Source: Saccoglossus kowalevskii
Lineage: Eukaryota; Hemichordata; Enteropneusta; Harrimaniidae
DNA length: 64,000 nucleotides
Direction: 5' to 3'
NCBI RefSeq assembly: GCF_000003605.2
Contig: NW_003144111.1
Coordinates: forward strand, 1 to 64,000
Numbering within the stretch: position 1 is the first letter of the stretch; the number at the start of each line of letters is the position of its first letter. This document shows, in pieces, positions 35,116 to 47,655 of this stretch. The notes below the pieces were generated by a model. That model had not been told where the DNA came from and did not search any database. It saw nothing but the letters and a program-made list of their open reading frames with translations. The translations under genes were made by a program, and so were the position numbers.

Positions 35116-37650
35116 CGTGTAGCTGATGCAATCCTAGTGGTATCGTGTGGTTACTGCTGCAATACACTCATACAAACCTAGTGTTATCATCGTGTTGCTG
35201 ATGCAATCCTAGTGGTATCGTGTGGTTACTGCTGCGATACACTCATACAAACCTAGTGTTATCATCGTGTTGCTGATGCAATCCTAGTGGTATCGTGTGG
35301 TTACTGCTGCGATACACTCATACAAACCTAGTGTTATCATCGTGTTGCTGATGCAATCCTGGTGGTATCGTGTGGTTACTGCTGCGATACACTCATACAA
35401 ACCTAGTGTTATAGTGTAGCTGATGCAATTCTAGTGGTATCGTGTGGTTACTGCTGCGATACACTCGTACAAACCTAGTGTTATCATCGTGTTGCTGATG
35501 CAATCCTGGTGGTATCGTGTGGTTACTGCTGCGATACACTCATACAAACCTAGTGTTATCATCGTGTTGCTGATTTAATCCTAGTGGTATCGTGTGGTTA
35601 CTGCTGCGATACACTCATACAAACCTAGTGTTATCATCGTGTTGCTGATGCAATCATGGTGGTATCGTGTGGTTACTGCTGCGATACACTCATACAAACC
35701 TAGTGTTATCATCGTGTTGCTGATGCAATCCTGGTGGTATCGTGTGGTTACTGCTGCGATACACTCATACAAACCAAGTGTTATCATCGTGTTGCTGATG
35801 CAATCCTGGTGGTATCGTGTGGTTACTGCTGCGATACACTCATACAAACCTAGTGTTATCATCGTGTTGCTGATGCAATCCTGGTGGTATCGTGTGGTTA
35901 CTGCTGCGATACACTCATACAAACCAAGTGTTATCATCATGTTGCTGATGCAATCCTGGTGGTATCGTGTGGTTACTGCTGCGATACACTCATACAAACC
36001 TAGTGTTATCATCGTGTTGCTGATGCAATCCTGGTGGTATCGTGTGGTTACTGCTGCGATACACTCATACAAACCTAGTGTTATCATCGTGTTGCTGATA
36101 CAATCCTGGTGGTATCGTGTGGTTACTGCTGCGATACACTCATACAAACCTAGTGTTATCATCGTGTTGCTGATGCAATCCTGGTGGTATCGTGTGGTTA
36201 CTGCTGCGATACACTCATACAAACCTAGTGTTATCATCGTGTTGCTGATGCAATCCTGGTGGTATCGTGGGATTACTGCTGCGATACACTCATACAAACC
36301 TAGTGTTATCATCGTCTTGCTGATGCAATCCTGGTGGTATCGTGTGGTTACTGCTGCGATACACTCATACAAACCTAGTGTTATCATCGTGTAGCTGATG
36401 CAATCCTAGTGGTATCGTGTGGTTACTGCTGCGATACACTCATACAAACCAAGTGTTATCATCGTGTTGCTGATGCAATCCTGGTGGTATCGTGTGGTTA
36501 CTGCTGCGATACACTCATACAAACCTAGTGTTATTATCGTGTTGCTAATGCAATCCTGGTGGTATCGTGTGGTTACTGCTGCGATACACTCATACAAACC
36601 TAGTGTTATCATCGTGTTGCTGATGCAATCCTGGTGGTATCGTGTGGTTACTGCTGCGATACACTCATACAAACCTAGTGTTATCATCGTGTTGCTGATG
36701 CAATCCTGGTGGTATCGTGTGGTTACTGCTGCGATACACTCATACAAACCTAGTGTTATCATCGTGTAGCTGATGCAATCCTAGTGGTATCGTGTGGTTA
36801 CTGCTGCGATACACTCATACAAACCTAGTGTTATCATCGTGTTGCTGATGCAATCCTAGTGGTATCGTGTGGTTACTGCTGCGATACACTCATACAAACC
36901 TAGTGTTATCATCGTGTTGCTGATGCAATCCTGGTGGTATCGTGTGGTTACTGCTGCGATACACTCATACAAACCTAGTGTTATCATTGTGTAGCTGATG
37001 CAATCCTAGTGGTATCGTGTGGTTACTGCTGCGATACACTCGTACAAACCTAGTGTTATCATCGTGTTGCTGATGCAATCCTGGTGGTATCGTGTGGTTA
37101 CTGCTGCGATACACTCATACAAACCTAGTGTTATCATCGTGTTGCTGATGTAATCCTAGTGGTATCGTGTGGTTACTGCTGCGATACACTCATACAAACC
37201 TAGTGTTATCATCGTGTTGCTGATGCAATCCTAGTGGTATCGTGTGGTTACTGCTGCGATACACTCATACAAACCTAGTGTTATCATCGTGTTGCTGATG
37301 CAATCCTAGTGGTATCGTGTGGTTACTGCTGCGATACACTCATACAAACCTAGTGTTATCATCGTGTTGCTGATGCAATCCTGGTGGTATCGTGTGGTTA
37401 CTGCTGCGATACACTCATACAAACCTAGTGTTATCATCGTGTAGCTGATGCAATCCTAGTGGTATCGTGGGAATACTGCTGCGATACACTCATACAAACC
37501 TAGTGTTATCATCGTGTTGCTGATGCAATCCTGGTGGTATCGTGGGATTACTGCTGTGATACACTCATACAAACCTAGTGTTATCATCGTATTGCTAATT
37601 CAATCCTAGTGGTATCGTGGGATTACTGCTGCGATACACTCATACAAACC
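35116..37650 (+). repeat. D-rich modules with CTCGTAC monomers
   Basis: CTCGTAC monomers lie at 35,466 and 37,041, exactly 21 monomers apart. Between them are V runs with CCAAGTG and ATCATGTTG variants. A 3-bp loss (GTTATAGTGTAGC) is seen at about 35,413. 36,916-37,650 is the 27,210-bp-shifted copy of 9,706-10,440 and ends abruptly at about 37,650 with the odd CCTTTGTGTT, directly followed by other satellite modules. Confidence 0.88.
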
Positions 37651-38710
37651 TTTGTGTTATCATCGTGTTGCTGATGCAATCCTAGTGGTATCGTGGGATT
37701 ACTGCTGCGATACACTCATACAAACCTAGTGTTATCATCGTGTTGCTGATGCAATCCTGGTGGTATCGTGTGGTTACTGCTGCGATACACTCATACAAAC
37801 CTAGGGTTATCATCGTGTTGCTGATGCAATACTGGTGGTATCGTGTGGTTACTGCTGCGATACACTCATACAAACCTAGTGTTATCATCGTGTTGCTGAT
37901 GCAATCCTGGTGGTATCGTGTGGTTACTGCTGCGATACACTCATACAAACCTAGTGTTATCATCGTGTTGCTGATGCAATCCTGGTGGTATCGTGTGGTT
38001 ACTGCTGCGATACACTCATACAAACCTAGTGTTAGCACCGTGTTGCTGATGCAATCCTGGTGGTATCGTGTGGTTACTGCTGCGATACACTCATACAAAC
38101 CTAGTGTTATCATCGTGTTGCTGATGCAATCCTGGTGGTATTGTGTGGTTACTGCTGCGATACACTCATACAAACCTAGTGTTATCATCGTGTTGCTGAT
38201 GCAATCCTGGTGGTATCGTGTGGTTACTGCTGCGATACACTCATACAAACCTAGTGTTATCATCGTGTTGCTGATGCAATCCTGGTGGTATCGTGTGGTT
38301 ACTGCTGCGATACACTCATACAAATCTAGTGTTATCATCGTGTTGCTGATGCAATCCTGTTGGTATCGTGTGGTTACTGCTGCGATACACTCATACAAAC
38401 CTAGTGTTATCATCGTGTTGCTGATGCAATCCTGGTGGTATCGTGTGGTTACTCCTGCGATACACTCATACAAACCTAGTGATATCATCGTGTTGCTGAT
38501 GCAATCCTGGTGGTATTGTGTGGTTACTGCTGCGATACACTCATACAAACCTAGTGTTATCATCGTGTTGCTGATGCAATCCTGGTGGTATCATGTGGTT
38601 ACTGCTGCGATACACTCATACAAACCTAGTGTTATTATCGTATTGCTGATGCAATCCTGGTGGTATCGTGGGATTACTGCTGCGATACACTCATACAAAC
38701 CTAGTGTTAT
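37651..38710 (+). repeat. Block B, copy 3
   Basis: Starts with two G copies, then CCTAGGGTTATC (about 37,802), AATACTGG and GTTAGCACCG as at 30.5 and 31.6 kb, then the block B series: TATTGTGTGG, ACAAATCTAG, CCTGTTGG (38,357), TTACTCCTG, GTGATATC, TATTGTGTGG and TATCATGTGG. It joins the 30-kb family on its left to the 19/26-kb family on its right. Confidence 0.9.
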
Positions 38711-39600
38711 CATCGTATTGCTGATGCAATCCTGGTGGTATCGTGGGATTACTGCTGCGATACACTCATACAAACCTAGTGTTATCATCGTGTTGCTGAT
38801 GCAATCCTGGTGGTATCGTGGGATTACTGCTGCGATACACTCATACAAACCTAGTATTATCATCGTATTGCTGATGCAATCCTGGTGGTATCGTGTGGTT
38901 ACTGCTGCGATACACTCATACAAACCTAGTGTTATCATCGTGTAGCTGATGCAATCCTAGTGGTATCGTGTGGTTACTGCTGCAATACACTCATACAAAC
39001 CTAGTGTTATCATCGTGTTGCTGATGCAATCCTGGTGGTATCGTGTGGTTACTGCTGGGATACACTCATACAAACCTAGTGTTATCATCGTGTTGCTGAT
39101 GCAATCCTGGTGGTATCGCGTGGTTACTGCTGCGATACACTCATGCAAACCTAGTGTTATCATCGTATTGCTGATGCAATCCTGGTGGTATCGTGGGATT
39201 ACTGCTGCGATACACTCATACAAACCTAGTGTTATCATCGTGTTGCTGATGCAATCCTGGTGGTATCGTGGGATTACTGCTGCGATACACTCACACAAAC
39301 CTAGTGTTATCATCGTGTTGCTGATGCAATCCTAGTCGTATCGTGGGATTACTGCTGCGATACACTCATACAAACCTAGTGTTATCATCGTGTTGCTGAT
39401 GCAATCCTAGTGGTATCGTGGGATTACTGCTGCGATACACTCATACAAACCTAGTGTTATCATCGTGTTGCTGATGCAATCCTGGTGGTATCGTGTGGTT
39501 ACTGCTGCGATACACTCATACAAACCTAGTGTTATCATCGTGTTGCTGATGCAATCCTGGTGGTATCGTGTGGTTACTGCTGCGATACACTCATACAAAC
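38711..39600 (+). repeat. Module C, copy 2
   Basis: Collinear with 12,250-13,140 at an offset of 26,461 bp, including CCTAGTATTATC (38,851), D with GCAATAC (about 38,942), GCTGGGATAC, TATCGCGTGG, CATGCAAACC, ACTCACACAAAC and CTAGTCGTATC (about 39,332). Confidence 0.9.
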
Positions 39601-40509
39601 CTAGTGTTAGCATCGTGTTGCTGATGCAATCCTGGTGGTATTGTGGGATTACTGCTGCGATACACTCATACAAACCTAGTGTTATCATCGTGTTGCAGAT
39701 GCAATCCTGGTGGTATCGTTTGGTTACTGCTGCGATACACTCATACAAACCTAGTGTTATCATCGTGTTGCTGATGCAATCCTGGTGGTATCGTGTGGTT
39801 ACTGCTGCGATACACTCATACAAACCTAGTGTTATCATCGTGTTGCTGATGCAATCCTGGTGGTATCGTGTGGTTACTGCTGCGATACACTCATACAAAC
39901 CTAGTGTTATCATCGTGTTGCTGATGCAATCCTGGTGGTATCGTGTGGTTACTGCTGCGATACACTCATACAAACCTAGTGTTATCATCGTGTTGCTGAT
40001 GCAATCCTGGTGGTATCGTGTGGTTACTGCTGCGATACACTCATACAAACCTAGTGTTATCATCGTGTTGCTGATGCAATCCTGGTGGTATCGTGTGGTT
40101 ACTGCTGCGATACACTCATACAAACCTAGTGTTATCATCGTGTTGCTGATGCAATCCTGGTGGTATCGTGTGGTTACTGCTGCGATACACTCATACAAAC
40201 CTAGTGTTATCATCGTGTTGCTGATGCAATCCTGGTGGTATCGTGTGGTTACTGCTGCGATACACTCATACAAACCTAGTGTTATCATCGTGTTGCTGAT
40301 GCAATCCTGGTGGTATCGTGTGGTTACTGCTGCGATACACTCATACAAACCTAGTGTTATCATCGTGTTGCTGATGCAATCCTGGTGGTATCGTGTGGTT
40401 ACTGCTGCGATACACTCATACAAACCTAGTGTTATCATCGTGTTGCTGATGCAATCCTTGTGGTATCGTGGGATTACTGCTGCGATACACTCATACAAAC
40501 CTAGTGTTA
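39601..40509 (+). repeat. Near-perfect run of nine V monomers
   Basis: After GTTAGC, TATTGTGGG, GTTGCAGATG and TATCGTTTGG variants, nine successive V monomers from about 39,763 to 40,437 (675 bp) appear identical by eye. A CCTTGTGG G-type monomer ends the run. This is the longest stretch of indistinguishable single monomers in the window. Confidence 0.9.
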
Positions 40510-41279
40510 TCATCGTGTTGCTGATGCAATCCTAGTGGTATCGTGGGATTACTGCTGCGATACACTCATACAAACCTAGTGTCATCATCGTGTTGATGAT
40601 GCAATCCTGGTGGTATCGTGTGGTTACTGCTGCGATACACTCATACAAACCTAGTGTTATCATCGTGTTGCTGATGCAATCCTGGTGGTATCGTGTGGTT
40701 ACTGCTGTGATACACTCATACAAACCTAGTGTTAGCATCGTGTTGCTGATGCAATCCTGGTGGTATCGTGTGGTTACTGCTGTGATACACTCATACAAAC
40801 CTAGTGTTATCATCGTGTAGCTGATGCAATCCTAGTGGTATCGTGTGGTTACTGCTGCGATACACTCATACAAACCTAGTGTTATCATCGTGTTGCTGAT
40901 GCAATACTGGTGGTATCGTGTGGTTACTGCTGCGATACACTCATACAAACCTAGTGTTATCATCGTGTTGCTGATGCAATCCTAGTGGTATCGTGTGGTT
41001 ACTGCTGCGATACACTCATACAAACCTAGTGTTATCATCGTGTTGCTGATGCAATCCTGGTGGTATCGTGTGGTTACTGCTGCGATACACTCATACAAAC
41101 CTAGTGTTATCATCGTGTTGCTGATGCAATCCTGGTGGTATCGCGTGGTTACTGCTGCGATACACTCATACAAACCTAGTGTTATCATCGTATTGCTGAT
41201 GCAATCCTGGTGGTATCGTGGGATTACTGCTGCGATACACTGATACAAACCTAGTGTTATCATCGTGTTGCTGATGCAA

Positions 41280-41297
41280 TCCTGGTGGTCCTGGTGG
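41280..41297 (+). repeat. 9-bp tandem duplication inside a monomer (copy 2)
   Basis: TCCTGGTGG is doubled at 41,280-41,288 and 41,289-41,297, as at 2,734-2,751. The upstream monomer differs from that of copy 1 (G type with ACTGATAC here), the downstream ones agree, so the two copies share a segment that begins at or just before the duplication. Confidence 0.95.
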
Positions 41298-42867
41298 TAT
41301 CGTGTGGTTACTGATGCGATACACTCATACAAACCTAGTGTTAGCATCGTGTTGCTGATGCAATCCTGGTGGTATCGTGTGGTTACTGCTGCGATACACT
41401 CATACAAACCTAGTGTTATCATCGTGTTGCTGATGCAATCCTGGTGGTATCTTTGGATTACTGCTGCGATACACTCATACAAACCTAGTGTTATCATCGT
41501 GTAGCTGATGCAATCCTGGTGGTATCGTGTGGTTACTGCTGCGATACACTCATACAAACCTAGTGTTATCATCGTATTGCTGATGCAATCCTGGTGGTAT
41601 CGTGGGATTACTGCTGCGATACACTCATACAAACCTAGTGTTATCATCAAATTGCTGATGCAATCCTGGTGGTATCGTGGGATTACTGCTGAGATACACT
41701 CATACAAACCTAGTGTTATCATCGTGTTGCTGATGCAATCCTGGTGGTATTGTGGGATTACTGCTGCGATACACTCATACAAATCTAGTGTTATCATCGT
41801 ATTGCTGATGCAATCCTGGTGGTATCGTTTGGTTACTGCTGCGATACACTCATACAAACCTAGTGTTATCATCGTGTAGCTGATGCAATCCTAGTGGTAT
41901 CGTGTGGTTACTGCTGCAATACACTCATACAAACCTAGTGTAATCATCGTGTTGCTGATGCAATCCTGGTGGTATCGTGTGGTTACTGCTGCGATACACT
42001 CATACAAACCTAGTGTTATCATCGTGTTGCTGATGCAATCCTGGTGGTATCGTGGGATTACTGCTGCGATACACTCATACAAAGCTTGTGTTATCATCGT
42101 GTAGCTGATGCAATCCTGGTGGTATCGTGTGGTTACTGCTGCGATACACTCATACAAACCTAGTGTTATCATCGTGTAGCTGATGCAATCCTAGTGGTAT
42201 CGTGTGGTTACTGTTGCGATACACTCATACAAACCTAGTGTTATCATCGTGTAGCTGATGCAATCCTGGTGGTATCATGTGGTTACTGCTGCGATACACT
42301 CATACAAACCTAGTGTTATCATCGTGTAGCTGATGCAATCCTAGTGGTATCGTGTGGTTACTGCTGCGATACACTCATACAAACCTAGTGTTATCATCGT
42401 GTTGCTGATGCAATCCTTGTGGTATCGTGGGATTACTGCTGCGATACACTCATACAAACCTACTGTTATCATCGTGTTGCTGATGCAATCCTGGTGGTAT
42501 CGTGGGATTACTGCTGCGATACACTCATACAAACCTAGTGTTATCATCGTGTTGCTGATGCAATCCTAGTGGTATCGTGGGATTACTGCTGCGATACACT
42601 CATACAAACCTAGTGTTATCATCGTGTTGCTGATGCAATCCTAGTGGTATCGTGGGATTACTGCTGCGATACACTCATACAAACCTAGTGTTATCATCGT
42701 GTTGCTGATGCAATCCTGGTGGTATCGTGTGGTTACTGCTGCGATACACTCATACAAACCTAGTGTTATCATCGTGTTGCTGATGCAATCCTGGTGGTAT
42801 CGTGTGGTTACTGCTGCGATACACTCATACAAACCTAGTGTTATCATCGTGTTGCTGATGCAATCCT

Positions 42868-43450
42868 AGTGGTATCCCGGGATTACTGCTGCGATACACT
42901 CATACAAACCTAGTGTTATCATCGTGTTGCTGATGCATTTCTGGTGGTATCGTGTGGTTACTGCTGCGATACACTCATACAAACCTAGTGTTATCATCGT
43001 GTTGCTGATGCAATCCTGGTGGTATCGTGTGGTTACTGCTGCGATACACTCATACAAACCTAGTGTTATCATCGTGTTGCTGATGCAATCCTGGTGGTAT
43101 CGTGTGGTTACTGCTGCGATACACTCATACAAACCTAGTGTTATCATCGTGTTGCTGATGCAATCCTGGTGGTATCCCGGGATTACTGCTGCGATACACT
43201 CATACAAACCTAGTGTTATCATCGTGTTGCTGATGCATTTCTGGTGGTATCGTGTGGTTACTGCTGCGATACACTCATACAAACCTAGTGTTATCATCGT
43301 GTTGCTGATGCAATCCTGGTGGTATCGTGTGGTTACTGCTGCGATACACTCATACAAACCTAGTGTTATCATCGTGTTGCTGATGCAATCCTGGTGGTAT
43401 CGTGTGGTTCCTGCTGCGATACACTCATACAAACCTAGTGTTAGCATCGT
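42868..43450 (+). repeat. 300-bp tandem pair with CCCGGG sites
   Basis: CCCGGG lies at 42,877 and 43,177, each followed by a GCATTTCTGG monomer and two V monomers. These are the only CCCGGG hexamers I noticed in the window. The pair is followed by the GTTAGC/TATTGTGGG copies leading into block E copy 2. Confidence 0.9.
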
Positions 43451-43516
43451 GTTGCTGATGCAATCCTGGTGGTATTGTGGGATTACTGCTGCGATACACT
43501 CATATAAACCTAGTGT

Positions 43517-44418
43517 TATCATCGTGTAGCTGATGCAATCCTGGTGGTATCGTGTGGTTACAGCTGCGATACACTCATACAAACCTAGTGTTATCATCGT
43601 GTTGCTGATGCAATCCTGGTGGTATCATGTGGTTACTGCTGCGATACACTCATACAAACCTAGTGTTATCATCGTGTTGCTGATGCAATCCTGGTGGTAT
43701 CGTGTGGTTACTGCTGCGATACACTCATACAAACCTAGTGTTATCATCGTGTTGTTGATGCAATCCTGGTGGTATCGTGTGGTTACTGCTGCGATACACT
43801 CATACAAACCTAGTGTTAGCATCGTGTTGCTGATGCAATCCTGGTGGTATCGTGTGGTTACTGCTGCGATACACTCATACAAACCTAGTGTTATCATCGT
43901 GTTGCTGATGCAATCCTGGTGGTATCGTGGGATTACTGCTGCGATACACTCATACAAACGTAGTGTTATCATCATATTGCTGATGCAATCCTGGTGGTAT
44001 CGTGTGGTTACTGCTGCGATACACTCATACAAACCTAGTGTTATCATCGTGTAGCTGATGCAATCCTAGTGGTATCGTGTGGTTACTGCTGCAATACACT
44101 CATACAAACCTAGTGTTATCATCGTGTTGCTGATGCAATCCTGGTGGTATCATGTGGTTACTGCTGCGATACACACATACAAACCTAGTGTTATCATCGT
44201 GTAGCTGATGCAATCCTAGTGGTATCGTGTGGTTACTGCTGCGATACACTCATACAAACCTAGTGTTATCATCGTGTTGCTGATGCAATCCTGGTGGTAT
44301 CGTGTGGTTACTGCTGCGATACACTCATACAAACCTAGTGTTATCATCGTGTTGCTGATGCAATCCTAGTGGTATCGTGGGATTACTGCTGCGAGACACT
44401 CATACAAACCTAGTGTTA
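43517..44418 (+). repeat. Block E, copy 2
   Basis: Matches 23,260-24,138 at an offset of 20,257 bp, with TTACAGCTG (about 43,558), GTTGTTGATG, ATCATATTG and GCGAGACAC (about 44,391). Private changes are GTTAGC at about 43,816, AAACGTAGTG at about 43,937 and CACACATAC at about 44,172. The homopolymer insertion next to GCGAGACAC in copy 1 is absent here. Confidence 0.9.
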
Positions 44419-44879
44419 TCATCGTGTTGCTGATGCAATCCTAGTGGTATCGTGGGATTACTGCTGCGATACACTCATACAAACCTAGTGTCATCATCGT
44501 GTTGATGATGCAATCCTGGTGGTATCGTGTGGTTACTGCTGCGATACACTCATACAAACCTAGTGTTATCATCGTGTTGCTGATGCAATCCTGGTGGTAT
44601 CGTGTGGTTACTGCTGTGATACACTCATACAAACCTAGTGTTAGCATCGTGTTGCTGATGCAATCCTGGTGGTATCGTGTGGTTACTGCTGTGATACACT
44701 CATACAAACCTAGTGTTATCATCGTGTAGCTGATGCAATCCTAGTGGTATCGTGTGGTTACTGCTGCGATACACTCATACAAACCTAGTGTTATCATCGT
44801 GTTGCTGATGCAATACTGGTGGTATCGTGTGGTTACTGCTGCGATACACTCATACAAACCTAGTGTTATCATCGTGTTG
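44419..44879 (+). repeat. Second copy of the GTTGATGATG group
   Basis: Six monomers matching 40,510-40,970: CTAGTGG G, GTGTCATCATC with GTTGATGATG, V with GCTGTGATAC, GTTAGC V with GCTGTGATAC, D, and AATACTGG. The offset of 3,909 bp is 52 monomers plus the 9-bp duplication between them. Confidence 0.9.
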
Positions 44880-45842
44880 CTGATGCAATCCTGGTGGTAT
44901 CATGTGGTTACTGCTGCGATACACTCATACAAACCTAGTGTTATCATCGTGTTGCTGATGCAATCCTGGTGGTATCGTGTGGTTACTGCTGGGATACACT
45001 CGTACAAACCTAGTGTTATCATCGTGTTGCTGATGCAATCCTGGTGGTATTGTGGGATTACTGCTGCGATACACTCATACAAACCTAGTGTTATCATCGT
45101 GTAGCTGATGCAATCCTGGTGGTATCGTGTGGTTACTGCTGCGATACACTCATACAAACCTAGTGTTTATCATCGTGCTGCTGACGCAATCCTGGTGGTA
45201 TCGTGTGGTTACTGCTGCGATACACTCATACAAACCTAGTGTTAGCATCGTGTTGCTGATGCAATCCTGGTGGTATTGTGGGATTACTGCTGCGATACAC
45301 TCATACAAACCTAGTGTTATCATCGTGTAGCTGATGCAATCCTGGTGGTATCGTGTGGTTACTGCTGCGATACACTCATACAAACCTAGTGTTATCATCG
45401 TGTTGCTGATGCAATCCTGGTGGTATCATGTGGTTACTGCTGCGATACACTCATACAAACCTAGTGTTATCATCGTGTTGCTGATGCAATCCTGGTGGTA
45501 TCGTGTGGTTACTGCTGGGATACACTCGTACAAACCTAGTGTTATCATCGTGTTGCTGATGCAATCCTGGTGGTATTGTGGGATTACTGCTGCGATACAC
45601 TCATACAAACCTAGTGTTATCATCGTGTAGCTGATGCAATCCTGGTGGTATCGTGTGGTTACTGCTGCGATACACTCATACAAACCTAGTGTTATCATCG
45701 TGTTGCTGATGCAATCCTGGTGGTATCGTGTGGTTACTGCTGCGATACACTCATACAAACCTAGTGTTAGCATCGTGTTGCTGATGCAATCCTGGTGGTA
45801 TTGTGGGATTACTGCTGCGATACACTCATACAAACCTAGTGT
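44880..45842 (+). repeat. 7-monomer (525-bp) HOR
   Basis: A group of four (TAGCTG V; TATCATGTGG V; V with GCTGGGATAC and CTCGTAC; TATTGTGGG G) alternates with a group of three (TAGCTG V; V with GTTAGC; TATTGTGGG G). The CTCGTAC monomers lie at 45,001 and 45,527, seven monomers plus one base apart. The extra base is in GTGTTTATC at about 45,166, next to GTGCTGCTGACGC, a monomer with several private changes. Confidence 0.88.
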
Positions 45843-46540
45843 TATCATCGTGTAGCTGATGCAATCCTGGTGGTATCGTGTGGTTACTGCTGCGATACAC
45901 TCATACAAACCTAGTGTTATCATCGTGTTGCTGATGCAATCCTGGTGGTATCATGTGGTTACTGCTGCGATACACTCATACAAACCTAGTGTTATCATCG
46001 CGTTGCTGATGCAATCCTGGTGGTATCGTGTGGTTACTGCTGCGATACACTCATACAAACCTAGTGTTATCATCGTGTTGTTGATGCAATCCTGGTGGTA
46101 TCGTGTGGTTACTGCTGCGATACACTCATACAAACCTAGTGTTAGCATCGTGTTGCTGATGCAATCCTGGTGGTATCGTGTGGTTACTGCTGCGATACAC
46201 TCATACAAACCTAGTGTTATCATCGTGTTGCTGATGCAATCCTGGTGGTATCGTGGGATTACTGCTGCGATACACTCATACAAACCTAGTGTTATCATCA
46301 TATTGCTGATGCAATCCTGGTGGTATCGTGTGGTTACTGCTGCGATACACTCATACAAACCTAGTGTTATCATCGTGTAGCTGATGCAATCCTAGTGGTA
46401 TCGTGTGGTTACTGCTGCAATACACTCATACAAACCTAGTGTTATCATCGTGTTGCTGATGCAATCCTGGTGGTATCATGTGGTTACTGCTGCGATACAC
46501 ACATACAAACCTAGTGTTATCATCGTGTAGCTGATGCAAT
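45843..46540 (+). repeat. Block E, copy 3 (partial)
   Basis: Matches 43,517-44,200 at an offset of 2,326 bp (31 monomers and one base): GTTGTTGATG (about 46,077), GTTAGC, ATCATATTG (about 46,298), D with GCAATAC and CACACATAC (about 46,498). ATCGCGTTG at about 45,997 is private. It has TTACTGCTG where copies 1 and 2 have TTACAGCTG. Confidence 0.88.
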
Positions 46541-47270
46541 CCTAGTGGTATCGTGTGGTTACTGCTGCGATACACTCATACAAACCTAGTGTTATCATCG
46601 TGTTGCTGATGCAATCCTGGTGGTATCGTGTGGTTACTGCTGTGATACACTCATACAAACCTAGTGTTATCATCATGTTGCTGATGCAATCCTGGTGGTA
46701 TCGTGTGGTTACTGCTGCGATACACTCATACAAACCTAGTGTTATCATCGTGTTGCTGATGCAATCCTAGTGGTATCGTGGGATTACTGCTGCGATACAC
46801 TCATACAAACCTAGTGTTATCATCGTGTTGCTGATGCAATCCTGGTGGTATCGTGGGATTACTGCTGCGATACACTCATACAAACCTAGTGTTATCATCG
46901 TGTTGCTGATGCAATCCTAGTGATATTGTGGGATTACTGCTGCGATACACTCATACAAACCTAGTGTTATCATCGTGTTGCTGATGCAATCCTGGTGGTA
47001 TCGTGAGATTACTGCTGCGATACACTCATACAAACCTAGTGTTATCATCGTGTTGCTGATGCAATCCTGGTGGTATCGTGGGATTACTGCTGCGATACAC
47101 TCACACAAACCTAGTGTTATCATCGTGTTGCTGATGCAATCCTAGTGGTATCGTGGGATTACTGCTGCGATACACTCATACAAACCTAGTGTTATCATCG
47201 TGTTGCTGATGCAATTCTAGTGGTATCGTGGGATTACTGCTGCGATACACTCATACAAACCTAGTGTTAT
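46541..47270 (+). repeat. G-rich group with GTGATATTG
   Basis: V copies (GCTGTGATAC, ATCATGTTG) give way to G copies marked by CTAGTGATATTG (46,917), GTGAGATTAC and ACTCACACAAAC (about 47,100), then CTAGTGG G copies. A related group with GGGAATACTG is found at 57,045 and 58,771. Confidence 0.82.
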
Positions 47271-47655
47271 CATCGTGTTGCTGATGCAATCCTGGTGGTA
47301 TCGTGTGGTTACTGCTGCGATACACTCATACAAACCAAGTGTTATCATCGTGTTGCTGATGCAATCCTGGTGGTATCGTGTGGTTACTGCTGCGATACAC
47401 TCATACAAACCTAGTGTTATCATCGTGTTGCTGATGCAATCCTGGTGGTATCGTGTGGTTACTGCTGCGATACACTCATACAAACCAAGTGTTATCATCG
47501 TGTTGCTGATGCAATCCTGGTGGTATCGTGTGGTTACTGCTGCGATACACTCATACAAACCTAGTGTTATCATCGTGTTGCTGATGCAATCCTGGTGGTA
47601 TCGTGTGGTTACTGCTGCGATACACTCATACAAACCTAGTGTTATCATCGTGTAG
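47271..47655 (+). repeat. 150-bp dimeric repeat (CCAAGTG alternating)
   Basis: V monomers with CCAAGTG alternate with V monomers with CCTAGTG; the marker recurs every 150 bp (about 47,334 and 47,484). The same pattern occurs at 55,258-55,608 and, with three CCAAGTG copies, at 62,236-62,736. Confidence 0.85.

Larger units (their letters stand above)
40510..43516 (+). repeat. Composite stretch with the second 9-bp duplication and a CCCGGG 4-mer pair
   Basis: 40,510-40,970 recurs at 44,419-44,879 (offset 3,909; markers GTGTCATCATC and GTTGATGATG). 41,262-42,170 is the second copy of the 2.7-4.3 kb block, short by nine monomers, with TATCTTTGG, AGCTTGTG (about 42,083) and TGAGATAC as private changes. 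42,350-42,880 has CCTTGTGG and CTACTGTTATC. From about 42,868 a 300-bp group with TATCCCGGGATT and GCATTTCTGG is present twice. Confidence 0.85.
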
